Of a DNA stretch of 51,952 nucleotides, positions 43,901 to 51,952 are shown in pieces. A program made the position numbers and the translations under genes. Position 1 is the stretch's first letter. The number at the start of each line of letters is the position of its first letter. The notes under the pieces were generated by a model. The model was not told the DNA's origin and did not search any database. It saw only the letters and a list, made by a program, of their open reading frames with translations. Source of the DNA: Wenzhouxiangellaceae bacterium (GTDB taxonomy: Bacteria > Pseudomonadota > Gammaproteobacteria > Xanthomonadales > Wenzhouxiangellaceae); NCBI GenBank assembly GCA_028289455.1, contig JANQPN010000081.1, forward strand, positions 1 to 51,952, read 5' to 3'.

Positions 43901-46679
43901 CTACTCCTACCGGCCAACCCCTACCGGCCCTAACGGCAGAGGTGATATTGGCTCGATGTTGATTGCCAACAGCACCATCAGCGGCAACAGTGCCAGCCGC
44001 TATGGTGGTGGTATCAATATCTATGACGGTGGCCGCTATGGCGATGCACTGACGCTGAACAACGCCAGCATTTCCGGCAATACTGCTGATTATGGCGGTG
44101 GTATTCATATCCATGAGGATGGCCGCAGCCTGTTTGTTCTCAACAACAGCTCCATCATGAACAACACCGCTTACTATGATGGTGGCGGCATCCGGTTCTT
44201 GGCCGAAAATGATGGCGATGCATTGATTGTCGACAACAGCACCATCAGCGGCAACACCGCAGATGAAAGTGACGGCGGCGGTATTTTCTTCTATTCGGAT
44301 ACAGCCACACTGGACATCACCAACAGCACGCTGAACAACAATTTCGCGCAGAGTGACGGCGGCGCTATTGCCATTTATCTCGATAACGACAGTTATCAAT
44401 CGTTCAGCATTATTGATACCACCATAAGCGGTAATACTGCCGGTGAAAGCGGCGGCGGCGTGTATTTGCGCATCTATGACGGCGCCGCTCTTCAAGGTCC
44501 GGTGTTAATCGAGAACACCAACTTCACCAGCAATGTCTCCAGCGGTGATGGCGGGGGACTGTTTATCGAAGCCTACGAAGGCTTATACGGTGGCGTCACC
44601 ATCCGCAACAGCACCATTGCCAACAACAGCGCCCAGGAAGAAGGCAGTGGCGGCGGTGTATTCATCAGCGATGATGAAAGCAACTACGCCTTTGTGTTCG
44701 ACAACACCACCGTATCCGGCAACTATGCCTCTGATGACGGTGGCGGCCTGTCCATCTACACCGAGGACGCCAACCTGTTCATACGAAACAGTACTTTCTC
44801 AAACAACTCGGCCAGCCAATACGGCGGCGGCATTGCCATCGATTACCTTGACAGTACCGCATTTATCGCCAATTCGACGATTACCGGTAACTCGGCTACC
44901 TATGGCGGTGGTATCTACTCCAACGATACGACACTGCAGGTACTGGGTTCGATTATTTCCGGCAATACCTCAGGCGAATCCAGCGATGATGTTTATCTCA
45001 ATGGCGGCGAAGCCAACTTCCTGTTCAGCATCCTGGGTGATCTAGAACCCAACGTCTATGACCGGGCGTTCAACGAGTTCTATGCTGACCCACTGCTGGC
45101 GCCACTGGCTGACAACGGCGGGCCCACGCAAACTCATGCGCTGATGGCCGGAAGTCCGGCCATCAACCGCGGCTTCAATTTCGTGGCTTCCACCACTGAT
45201 CAACGCCTGACCGGCTTCCCGAGAACCATCGGCGGCTCCACCGACATGGGTGCCTTCGAAGCCATCGGCAACCCGGTATTCACTCTGGACGTTACCGGCA
45301 GCCCGTTTGCTGAAGCCGGCGGCATGGCCACCATTGATGCCAATGCCACCGAAGCGGTCGGCACCACCACCTTTATCGACCTGAGTTTTGGCGGTGTGGC
45401 CATTCTGGATACCGACTTTATGGTTGATGACAATACCCTGATCATCCCATTCGGTACCGACATGTCGGCTGCACCGGCCACCATGACCGGTATCGACGAT
45501 CCCCTGTTCGAGGGCGATGAAGGCATCGACATCACCGGCATCACCAATACACTGGGACCGGCGCTGATGGCCAATGCGGTAATCACTGATGACGATACAC
45601 CGCCGATGGTGACCCTGTCGCTGGCAGGCAGCCCGATCAATGAAGGCGGCAGCGCAACAGTTACCGCCACACTCAGTGCTATCTCCGGCCTGGACACCAC
45701 AGTGAATCTGTTGACTTCAGGCACTGCTACCCCGACCACTGACTTCGGCCTGCCGGCCAGCATCGTGGTTCCAGCCGGCATGATGAGTGCTGATACCACC
45801 CTGACCACGGTTGATGACAACCTGGGTGAGGTTGATGAAACCGTGATTGTGGATATCGACAGCGTGGTCAACGGCACCGAAGACGGCGTGCAGCAGGTCA
45901 CTGCCACCATCATCGATGATGATGCACCGGCTGTCAGCCTGTCGCTGGTGGGCGATCCGATTGCCGAGAACGGTGGTATCTCGACCATCACTGCCACTTT
46001 GTCTAACCCGAGTGATCTTGCAGTAACCACTAATCTGACATTCTCCGGAACCGCCACCGAAGGTGTGGACTTTATCTCTGTCAACAATGTTGTGGTGCCA
46101 CCGGGCATGCTGAGTGCCGATTTCACCTTAACAGCGATTGATGATGCGCTTGACGAAGGCGATGAAATTGCTGTTATTGATATCGCCAGCGTGGTCAACG
46201 GCACCGAAAACGGCGTACAGCAGGTCATGACCACCATCACCGATGATGACGGCACCCTGGTATCGGTCAGCCTGTCGGTCACTGAAGTGGATGAAGGCGG
46301 CAATGCCGATATCATTCTGACCCTGGATGAAATCGCCAATGGTGATGTCACCATCGAGCTGGGCTTCAGCGGCAGTGCGATGATGCCGGAAGATTACACC
46401 GTCAGCGGCACCATGGTAACCATACCGGCCGGTGAGACCACCGGCACCATCGGTTTGATGGTGAACCTGGATCTGGTGGCTGATCCGAATGAAACGGTTG
46501 TTATCGATATCGTCGATGTATTGGGTGGTACCGAAGACGGCGAACAACAGGAAATCCTGATTATCCGGGATACGCCGGTTGAAGTACCGACATTGAATGA
46601 CTTCGGTAAATGGCTGATGGCGCTGCTGCTGCCGCTGGCCGGATTCCTGGGTCTGCGTCGCAGACGCCAGCCCAAATAG
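40917..46679 (+). CDS. Giant beta-helix/Calx-beta surface protein with IPTL-CTERM, paralog 1
   Basis: Predicted envelope protein of 1920 residues. GTG 40917 follows GGGGAG and is matched exactly in the paralog. The first ~62 residues form an unusually long export signal with a late hydrophobic stretch (APAVTLVSSLVTMGGAHA). Two right-handed beta-helix units follow: ~62-750 and ~755-1440, each opening with GPGSLRQA(I/V) (CSLREA-like) and closing with DNGGPTxTHAL.AGSPAI (choice-of-anchor Q). They hold dozens of N(S/T)TISGN...GGG(I/L) repeats. About four Calx-beta-type domains lie at ~1450-1880 (EGDEGIDI, EVDETVIVDI). The C-terminus, VPTLNDFGKWLMALLLPLAG then LRRRRQPK, is a classic IPTL-CTERM sorting tail. 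Adhesion or matrix function is likely but inferred. Confidence 0.9.
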   Translation: MTRLYLDLGPSFAANISTQRNPLADAITTTLDRQVQQNLKRTGMAPAVTLVSSLVTMGGAHAAVFEVDNLNDSGPGSLRQAILDANNNPGLDAITFADGVTGTLSMYNGEFDIYDSVVIQGPGEANLTIDANNNSRIFDFQPNQNETTLEIRDLTLYDGNSGIGNRGYFGPGNYRGGAIRVNGYTYETRGGPAVYSRLRLDSVTITESYAYGDGGAVFAEDSFVEIINSTISNNSSDENGGGIHIQEGALTITGSTFDQNDANEGGGGSISVDDAFSVFIDNTYVTDSYASSDGGGIYLGNIEVNATIANSTITGNGSDSQGGGIDAFNFTDGAVLEINNTTIRYNYASGYGGGIYIDSSDLHVLNNSVVSNNYTDGSGGGIRFASENISHELRIEDSTIDGNSAGEYGGGVHFYTDQATLLVRNSSVSGNTGNYGGGVAITYDDGAGTHIGQITLDNATIDNNNANVGGGVFWELDETYAPTLITDSSISGNTAESGRGGGLFLYFDDGMYSRMTIRNTVIDGNSASDDGGGIWFYDDDGYDVVIENSTISNNTSDNDGGGLWFYSDDGAPFIRNSTISGNSAGRNGGGLLLTQEDGDARIDNSTVVNNYAYYTGGGLFNGYIDSGTVYGSELRIRSSIIANNSVNNGNYSAIAGVDVYAQFSLIENLDGFNLTGNNNNIFYTDPMLGPLADNGGPTMTHALLAGSPAIDAGLNVAPSADDQRGNGFARIVGLQTDMGAVESTTDDPVNFPPYTQLVTNLNNAGPGSLRQAVIDANGNYGLDVIEFQAGLSGTITLTSGDIDIYDSLVINAPVPSVITVSGGFSGGPEPNRGVGYSRIFDMRGGFGERGGPADPSNNLTSVDIVGLTISDGYDSNGGGISAYNVELTIRDSIVTNNTSYADYGGGGGIDHNAGVLRIIDSTISGNTAQNEGSDGGGIRINNASLVIRDSYLNNNDAYDNGGGIHADRVYSVAIAGTTMDGNQARDSGGAIDLASYSYRPTPTGPNGRGDIGSMLIANSTISGNSASRYGGGINIYDGGRYGDALTLNNASISGNTADYGGGIHIHEDGRSLFVLNNSSIMNNTAYYDGGGIRFLAENDGDALIVDNSTISGNTADESDGGGIFFYSDTATLDITNSTLNNNFAQSDGGAIAIYLDNDSYQSFSIIDTTISGNTAGESGGGVYLRIYDGAALQGPVLIENTNFTSNVSSGDGGGLFIEAYEGLYGGVTIRNSTIANNSAQEEGSGGGVFISDDESNYAFVFDNTTVSGNYASDDGGGLSIYTEDANLFIRNSTFSNNSASQYGGGIAIDYLDSTAFIANSTITGNSATYGGGIYSNDTTLQVLGSIISGNTSGESSDDVYLNGGEANFLFSILGDLEPNVYDRAFNEFYADPLLAPLADNGGPTQTHALMAGSPAINRGFNFVASTTDQRLTGFPRTIGGSTDMGAFEAIGNPVFTLDVTGSPFAEAGGMATIDANATEAVGTTTFIDLSFGGVAILDTDFMVDDNTLIIPFGTDMSAAPATMTGIDDPLFEGDEGIDITGITNTLGPALMANAVITDDDTPPMVTLSLAGSPINEGGSATVTATLSAISGLDTTVNLLTSGTATPTTDFGLPASIVVPAGMMSADTTLTTVDDNLGEVDETVIVDIDSVVNGTEDGVQQVTATIIDDDAPAVSLSLVGDPIAENGGISTITATLSNPSDLAVTTNLTFSGTATEGVDFISVNNVVVPPGMLSADFTLTAIDDALDEGDEIAVIDIASVVNGTENGVQQVMTTITDDDGTLVSVSLSVTEVDEGGNADIILTLDEIANGDVTIELGFSGSAMMPEDYTVSGTMVTIPAGETTGTIGLMVNLDLVADPNETVVIDIVDVLGGTEDGEQQEILIIRDTPVEVPTLNDFGKWLMALLLPLAGFLGLRRRRQPK

Positions 46680-46703
46680 CAGTCAGAGGAAAACGACACA
46701 TTG

Positions 46704-46728
46704 ACCCGGGCCCTGCCCGGGTTTTTTT
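46704..46728 (+). terminator. Rho-independent terminator of giant gene 1
   Basis: ACCCGGGC and GCCCGGGT form a perfect 8-bp stem with a 3-base loop, followed directly by seven T, 25 bases after the stop codon. The two giant genes are therefore separate transcripts. Confidence 0.93.
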
Positions 46729-46750
46729 ATATCTGGTGATTCCCTCCCCC

Positions 46751-46823
46751 TGTAGGAGCGGACATGTCCGCGACCATTTTCCTGTCGTTGCTATATCAGG
46801 TCGCGGACATGTCCGCTCCTACA
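46751..46823. repeat. Inverted REP pair (REPIN), copy 2
   Basis: Two perfect 25-base inverted copies (46751-46775 and 46799-46823) flank a 23-base spacer. The units start TGTAGGAGCGGACATG. They match copy 1 at 40676-40749, lying in the equivalent place before the second giant gene. Confidence 0.9.
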
Positions 46824-46894
46824 ACTCGTGATTAATATGTTCTTTAACAAGCGTTTAGCCTGCACAAGAAAATGCACTGAAAAGCGTTTTTGTA

Positions 46895-46996
46895 ACCAAA
46901 TCGTGTTAAAAATCGGTTATAGTTGGAGGGATTGAGTCAGTTTAGCGTTGAACTCAACTAAACAATAATAATGTTGCCTTCTGGGAGAATCACACA
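46895..46996 (+). promoter_or_regulatory. Leader/promoter region of giant gene 2
   Basis: Within the 317-base gap after giant gene 1, this part aligns with the leader of giant gene 1 (GTGTTAA...AATCGGTTAT, TTGCCTTCTGGGAGA). TATAGT in GGTTATAGT may be a -10. A hairpin is possible in GTTTAGCGTTGA / TCAACTAAAC (about 46940-46963). GGGAGA precedes the GTG start at 46997. The rest of the gap holds the terminator and REP pair. Confidence 0.55.
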
Positions 46997-49900
46997 GTGA
47001 CCAGGCTATATTTGGATTTGGGCCCTTCTTTTGCTGCCAATATCAGTGCGCAGCGCAACCCTCTGGCGGATGCCATCACCACCACTTTGGACCAGCAGGT
47101 TCAACAGAATCTGAAGCGTTCCGGCATGGCGCCGGCGGTCACGCTGGTCAGTTCACTGGTGACCATGGGCGGTGCTCATGCGGCAGTGTTTGAGGTTGAA
47201 AACCTGAACGACAGCGGCCCCGGCAGTCTGCGCCAGGCCATTCTGGATGCCAATAATAATCCGGGTCTGGATGCCATTACTTTTGCCAATGGCGTCACCG
47301 GCACCCTGGGCATGTACAACGGCGAGTTCGAGATCTATGACAGCCTGGTCATCCAGGGCCCCGGCGAAGCCAATCTGACCATTGACGCCGACAACAACTC
47401 GCGGATCTTCGATTTTCAGCCCAATCAAAATGAAGCGGTTCTGGAAATTCACGACCTTACGCTTTATGACGCCAACTCAGGCGCCAATAACCGCGGCTAT
47501 TTTGGCCAGGGCAACTACCAGGGTGGTGCCATTCGGGTTAATGGATATACCTATCAAACCCGTGGTGGCCCCACTATTTACAGCCGGCTGAGACTGGACA
47601 GCGTCACCATCACCGAAAGTTATGCTTATGGCGATGGCGGTGCGGTATTTACACAAGACACTTTTGTCGAAATCATCAATTCCACCATCAGTAGCAACTC
47701 CTCTGACGGAAACGGTGGCGGCATTCATGTTGAGGAAGGTGCGCTGACCATTACCGACAGCACCTTTGATTCGAACTACGCCAATGAAGGCGGTGGCGGT
47801 TCCATTTCCGTTGATGATGCCTTCAGTGTGTTTATTGACAACACCTACGTTACCGAAAGCTATGCATCCGATGATGGCGGCGGCATTTACCTGGGCAATA
47901 TTGAAGTCAACGCAACCATTGCCAACAGCACCATCACAAGTAACGGTGCCGGCTCCAGGGGCGGTGGGATTGATTCCTTCAGTTTCAATGATGGTGCTGT
48001 GCTGGAAATCAACAACACCACCATCCGCTATAACTATGCCGGCAGTTACGGCGGCGGCATATACAGTGATGGCGGTGACGTGCATATCCTGAACAATTCG
48101 GTCGTCAGCGACAATGACACCGATGGGTCCGGCGGTGGCATACGCTTCAGCAGTGAAAACACCTCCCAGGAACTGCGCATCGAAGACAGTACCATCGATA
48201 ACAACAGCGCGGCCGAATACGGCGGCGGTATCCATTTCTATACCGAAGATTCCCCGCTGCTGGTTCGCAACAGCTCTGTGAGTGGCAACACCGCCAATTA
48301 TGGTGGCGGCATCACCATTCAATACGACGATGGTGATGGCAATCACAGCGGCAGCATCACCCTGGATAACGCCACCATCGACGGTAACACTGCCAATATC
48401 GGCGGTGGGCTGTTGATAGAAGCTGATGATTTTTACGTCCCTCTGCTGATTACCGACAGCTCCATCACCAACAATACCGCAGAAGAGAGTGATGGCGGTG
48501 GGATATCTGTCTACATTGACGATGGTTTCTACAGCAGCTTTATCATCCGCAACTCCGTTATCGACGGCAATTATGCGAATGGCGACGGCGGCGGTATCGC
48601 TTTCTATGACGATGAAACCGATAATGTCGTCCAGATTGAGCACAGCACCATCTCCAACAACACTGCCGGCGATGAAGGCGGCGGTATTTTCCTTTATGCC
48701 GATGACGGTGGTCTGTTCCTGCGTAATTCAACGGTATCCAGCAACACCAGCTACAGCTATGGTGGCGGTATATTCCTCGCTGACACCAACGCGGAAAGCC
48801 GGATCGACAACAGCACCATTGTTGACAACTATGCCTATTACAACGGAGGCGGTGTCCACAATGAAGCTGAAAGTGCTTTACATATCCGCAGCAGCATCAT
48901 TGCCAACAACGATGTTTACGAAGGCAGTTACTCAGAAATCAGCGGTGATTACATTTATGCCCAGTTCAGCCTGATCGAAAACCTGAACGGCTTTAATCTG
49001 GCCGGCAACAATAATAATATTTTCTATACCGATCCGATGCTCGGCGCCCTGACCAACAACGGCGGCCCGACCATGACGCATGCGCTGCTGGCAGGCAGCC
49101 CGGCGATTGATGCCGGCCTGAATATTGCGCCGTCGGCCAATGACCAGCGCGGTGCAGGCTTTGCCCGCATGGTTGGCCTGCAGACTGATATGGGTGCAGT
49201 GGAATCCACCACGGATGATCCGCTCAACTTCCCAGCCTATACCCAGCTGGTCACCAATCTGAATGACAATGGTCCCGGCAGTCTGCGCCAAGCGGTCTTC
49301 GACGCCAATGGGAATTACGGTCTGGATGTCATCGAGTTCCAGGCAGGATTAAGCGGCACCATCACGCTGACCACTGGTGATATTGATATCTATGACAGCC
49401 TGGTGATTAATGCGCCGGTTCCCAGCGTGATTACCGTCAGCGGCGGTTTCTCCGGTGGTCCTGAACCCAATCGAGGCGTCAGTTACAGCCGAATATTTGA
49501 TATGCGAGGCGGTTTTGTAGACCGTGGCGGCCCTGCTGAGCCTATTTACGATTTAACTTCTGTTGACATCATCGGCCTGACCATCAGCGATGGTTACGAC
49601 TACAACGGCGGCGGCATTCGTGCCAATGATGTTGAGCTGACCATCCGCGACAGCATCATCACCAATAACATTTCCTATGGTGAGTATGCCGGCGGTGGCG
49701 GTATTGATCAGTATCGTGGTGTGTTACGGGTTCTCGACTCAACCATCTCCAGCAACACTGCTCAGTCTTTTGGCGCCGATGGCGGCGGCATTCGAATTGA
49801 CCAAGCCAGCCTGGTTATTCGCAACAGTAACCTGAACAGCAATTATGCCGATGACGATGCAGGTGCCGTGGAGTTGCTGAACACCTATTCAGCCGCGATT

Positions 49901-51952
49901 ACCGGCAGCAACCTCAACATGAACGAAGCCGGTGAAGACGGCGGCGCGCTGGACATTGAAGAGGCTTATGGATCCACCATTATCGCTAACAGCACCATCA
50001 ACGGTAATACCGCCGGTGCAGATGGCGGCGGCATCAATGTCGACAGCACTGAATCATATGGTGACAGCCTGACATTGGATGATGTCAACCTGTTCAACAA
50101 CAGTGCTGATTATTTCGGCGGCGGGATCAATGTCGAAGAAGATGGCAGAAGCCTGCACGTTGTGAACGACTCCAGCATTATGGGCAACAACGCCTACTAT
50201 GATGGCGGTGGTATCCGTTTCCTTGCGCAAAACAATGGCGATGCATTAAGCATCGATTACAGCACCCTCACCAATAATACTGCCGATGAAAGTGATGGCG
50301 GCGGTATATTCTTCTATTCAAATGAAGCATCACTGAGCATTGTTGACAGTGCTCTGAGCAATAACTCTGCAGCCAGTGACGGTGGCGGTATTGCCATGTA
50401 CTTCGACGGTGAAAGCGAACAATCCATTACCATCTCCAACTCCACCATTAGCGGCAATACCGCTGGCGAAAGTGGTGGTGGATTTTATATCGATGCTTAC
50501 GGCTCGGCGATCAATGGCCCGATCCTGATCGAAGACAGCAATATCATTAATAATGTTGCTTCCGGCGATGGTGGTGGACTGCACTTATATGTTTATGATG
50601 AAGGCTTCTATGGCGGAGTAACCATTCGCAACAGCACCATTGCCAACAACAGCTCCCAGGAAGAAGGCAGTGGCGGTGGGGTATTTATCAGCGATGATGA
50701 AAGCAACTACGCCTTTGTGTTCGACAACACCACCGTATCCGGCAACTATGCCTCTGATGACGGCGGCGGCCTGTTTATTTATACCGAAGACGCCAACCTG
50801 TTCATCCGCAACAGCACCTTCTCAAACAACTCGGCCGGCCAATATGGCGGCGGCATTGCCATCGACTATCTGGACGATACTGCATTTATTGCCAACTCAA
50901 CAATAACCGGCAACTCAGCTTACTTCGGCGGTGGTATTTACTCCAACGATAATACACTGCAGATACTGAGTTCGATTATTTCCGGTAATACCGCAGATGA
51001 TTCCAGTGATGATGTTTATCTCAATGGCGGCCAGGCCAACTTCCTGTTCAGCATCCTGGGTGAATCAGCACCCAACGTTTTTGATCGCGCCTTCAACGAG
51101 TTCTATGCCGATCCACTGCTGGCGCCTCTCGCTAACAATGGCGGCTACACACAAACCCATGCACTGATGGCCGGCAGCGCGGCCATCAACCGCGGGTTCA
51201 ACTTCGTGGCCTCTCAGACCGATCAACGTCTGACCGGCTTCCCGAGAACCATCGGCGGCTCCACCGACATGGGCGCCTTCGAAGCCCTTGGTAACCCGGT
51301 GTTTACCCTGGATGTCACCGGCAGCCCGTTTGCCGAAGCCGGCGGCATGGCCACCATTGATGCCAATGCCACCGAGGCGGTCGGCACCACCACCTTTATC
51401 GACCTGAGCTTTGGCGGCGTGGCGATTCTGGATACCGACTTTACCGTGGACTCCAATACCCTGGTGATTCCGTTCGGTACCGACATGTCAGCTGAGCCGG
51501 TCACCATGACCGGTATGGATGACACCCTGTTCGAGGGTGATGAAGGCATCGATATCACCGGCACAACCAATACGCTGGGTCCGGCACTGATGGGCAATGC
51601 CGTGATCACCGATGATGATCCACCGCCAATGGTGACTCTGTCACTGGTGGGAAGCCCGATCAATGAAGGCGGCAATGCAACGGTGACTGCCACACTGGAT
51701 GCCGTATCCGGACTGGATACCACGGTGAATCTGTCGATCTCCGGTACGGCCACACCAACCACTGACTTCGGCCTGCCGACCACCATTCTGATCCCGGCCG
51801 GCATGACCAGTGCCGATATCACCCTGACCACGGTTGATGACAACCTGGGTGAGGTTGATGAAACCGTGATTGTGGATATCGACAGCGTGGTCAACGGCAC
51901 CGAAGACGGCGTACAGCAGGTCACTGCCACCATCATCGATGATGATGCGCCG
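46997..51952 (+). CDS. Giant beta-helix/Calx-beta surface protein, paralog 2 (partial, runs off the end)
   Basis: Open from GTG 46997 to the last base (1652 codons, no stop), so the 3' end lies outside the window. The N-terminus is almost identical to paralog 1 (TRLYLDLGPSFAANIS, then a hydrophobic stretch ending GGAHAAVFEV). The same order follows: first beta-helix unit (GPGSLRQAI near 47220, anchor-Q near 49060), second unit (GPGSLRQAV near 49273, anchor-Q-like NNGGYTQTHALMAGSAAINRG near 51134), then Calx-beta-type domains from about 51298, cut within the third. Identity with paralog 1 is patchy: near-identical blocks alternate with strongly diverged repeats. By analogy an IPTL-CTERM tail is expected beyond the end. 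Confidence 0.9.
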   Translation, partial: MTRLYLDLGPSFAANISAQRNPLADAITTTLDQQVQQNLKRSGMAPAVTLVSSLVTMGGAHAAVFEVENLNDSGPGSLRQAILDANNNPGLDAITFANGVTGTLGMYNGEFEIYDSLVIQGPGEANLTIDADNNSRIFDFQPNQNEAVLEIHDLTLYDANSGANNRGYFGQGNYQGGAIRVNGYTYQTRGGPTIYSRLRLDSVTITESYAYGDGGAVFTQDTFVEIINSTISSNSSDGNGGGIHVEEGALTITDSTFDSNYANEGGGGSISVDDAFSVFIDNTYVTESYASDDGGGIYLGNIEVNATIANSTITSNGAGSRGGGIDSFSFNDGAVLEINNTTIRYNYAGSYGGGIYSDGGDVHILNNSVVSDNDTDGSGGGIRFSSENTSQELRIEDSTIDNNSAAEYGGGIHFYTEDSPLLVRNSSVSGNTANYGGGITIQYDDGDGNHSGSITLDNATIDGNTANIGGGLLIEADDFYVPLLITDSSITNNTAEESDGGGISVYIDDGFYSSFIIRNSVIDGNYANGDGGGIAFYDDETDNVVQIEHSTISNNTAGDEGGGIFLYADDGGLFLRNSTVSSNTSYSYGGGIFLADTNAESRIDNSTIVDNYAYYNGGGVHNEAESALHIRSSIIANNDVYEGSYSEISGDYIYAQFSLIENLNGFNLAGNNNNIFYTDPMLGALTNNGGPTMTHALLAGSPAIDAGLNIAPSANDQRGAGFARMVGLQTDMGAVESTTDDPLNFPAYTQLVTNLNDNGPGSLRQAVFDANGNYGLDVIEFQAGLSGTITLTTGDIDIYDSLVINAPVPSVITVSGGFSGGPEPNRGVSYSRIFDMRGGFVDRGGPAEPIYDLTSVDIIGLTISDGYDYNGGGIRANDVELTIRDSIITNNISYGEYAGGGGIDQYRGVLRVLDSTISSNTAQSFGADGGGIRIDQASLVIRNSNLNSNYADDDAGAVELLNTYSAAITGSNLNMNEAGEDGGALDIEEAYGSTIIANSTINGNTAGADGGGINVDSTESYGDSLTLDDVNLFNNSADYFGGGINVEEDGRSLHVVNDSSIMGNNAYYDGGGIRFLAQNNGDALSIDYSTLTNNTADESDGGGIFFYSNEASLSIVDSALSNNSAASDGGGIAMYFDGESEQSITISNSTISGNTAGESGGGFYIDAYGSAINGPILIEDSNIINNVASGDGGGLHLYVYDEGFYGGVTIRNSTIANNSSQEEGSGGGVFISDDESNYAFVFDNTTVSGNYASDDGGGLFIYTEDANLFIRNSTFSNNSAGQYGGGIAIDYLDDTAFIANSTITGNSAYFGGGIYSNDNTLQILSSIISGNTADDSSDDVYLNGGQANFLFSILGESAPNVFDRAFNEFYADPLLAPLANNGGYTQTHALMAGSAAINRGFNFVASQTDQRLTGFPRTIGGSTDMGAFEALGNPVFTLDVTGSPFAEAGGMATIDANATEAVGTTTFIDLSFGGVAILDTDFTVDSNTLVIPFGTDMSAEPVTMTGMDDTLFEGDEGIDITGTTNTLGPALMGNAVITDDDPPPMVTLSLVGSPINEGGNATVTATLDAVSGLDTTVNLSISGTATPTTDFGLPTTILIPAGMTSADITLTTVDDNLGEVDETVIVDIDSVVNGTEDGVQQVTATIIDDDAP

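Noticed and set aside
41600..45000. CRISPR-like repeated DNA
   Set aside because: Recurring blocks such as AACAGCACCAT and GGCGGTGG have varying spacing and sequence and sit inside one reading frame. They are codons of protein beta-helix repeats, not direct repeats with unique spacers.
45200..46354. 384-codon minus-strand open frame opposite giant gene 1
   Set aside because: It is the complement of Calx-beta coding DNA and is low-complexity (Ser/Val/Thr-rich). The same shadow appears opposite giant gene 2 (51223-51936). The plus strand has recognised domains, a ribosome site and a terminator.
47477..48643. 388-codon minus-strand open frame opposite giant gene 2
   Set aside because: Complement of the Asn/Thr/Gly-rich beta-helix repeats, which rarely give stops in that frame. 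The plus-strand reading matches paralog 1 throughout.

Overview
The window looks like chromosome from a Gram-negative gammaproteobacterium of moderate GC content. Pointers are a proteobacterial hut catabolic cluster, cobalamin-dependent MetH preceded by an ArsR-methyltransferase fusion, a DUF2058 (YaiL-type) gene, a fused ATP sulfurylase/APS kinase, Tat-type DUF1501/DUF1800 proteins, IPTL-CTERM sorting tails and Pseudomonas-like REP palindromes. The combination of IPTL-CTERM tails and secreted proteins ending in an F-x-D-G-F-E motif suggests a marine or Lysobacterales-like lineage, but this is inference and no species can be named. No rRNA, tRNA, CRISPR array, prophage or insertion sequence was seen.

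Layout. 1-4.3 kb: a DUF1800-DUF1501 Tat-exported pair, divergent from a DNRLRE-domain IPTL-CTERM protein. 4.4-7.9 kb: a BlaI-type repressor and BlaR1-like M56 sensor peptidase behind a promoter with overlapping dyads, then a methyltransferase. 7.9-15 kb: a small DUF4097-like secreted protein and two ~1000-residue secreted paralogs. 15-16.2 kb: a serine hydrolase. 16.3-20.9 kb: ArsR-methyltransferase regulator overlapping metH. 21.2-25.1 kb: hutU-hutG-hutI. 25.3-27.3 kb: methionine gamma-lyase divergent from an Lrp-type regulator. 27.3-30.6 kb: DUF2058, FKBP isomerase and sat-cysC fusion. 30.7-33.7 kb: membrane-tethered winged-helix regulator and two poorly characterised genes, the second AT-rich. 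33.7-36.9 kb: M48 peptidase/DUF898 pair and a Spy-like lipoprotein. 37-40.6 kb: a three-domain hydroxylase-sulfotransferase-TIGR03032 protein translationally coupled to a TIGR02466 oxygenase. 40.7 kb to the end: REP palindrome pairs and two tandem giant beta-helix/Calx-beta genes; the second has no stop before the window ends.

How it fits together. Two themes recur. One is sulfur and methyl metabolism: MetH with a candidate SAM-cycle regulator, methionine gamma-lyase with its regulator, and PAPS synthesis by Sat-CysC, which could supply the sulfotransferase. The other is cell-surface display: Tat and Sec cargo, IPTL-CTERM proteins and the giant tandem paralogs. The most intriguing junction is at 37-52 kb, where two predicted 2-oxoglutarate-type oxygenases and a sulfotransferase sit directly upstream of Asn/Asp/Gly-rich giant surface proteins. 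A link between them as a modification system is a hypothesis based on position and domain content, not something the sequence proves.
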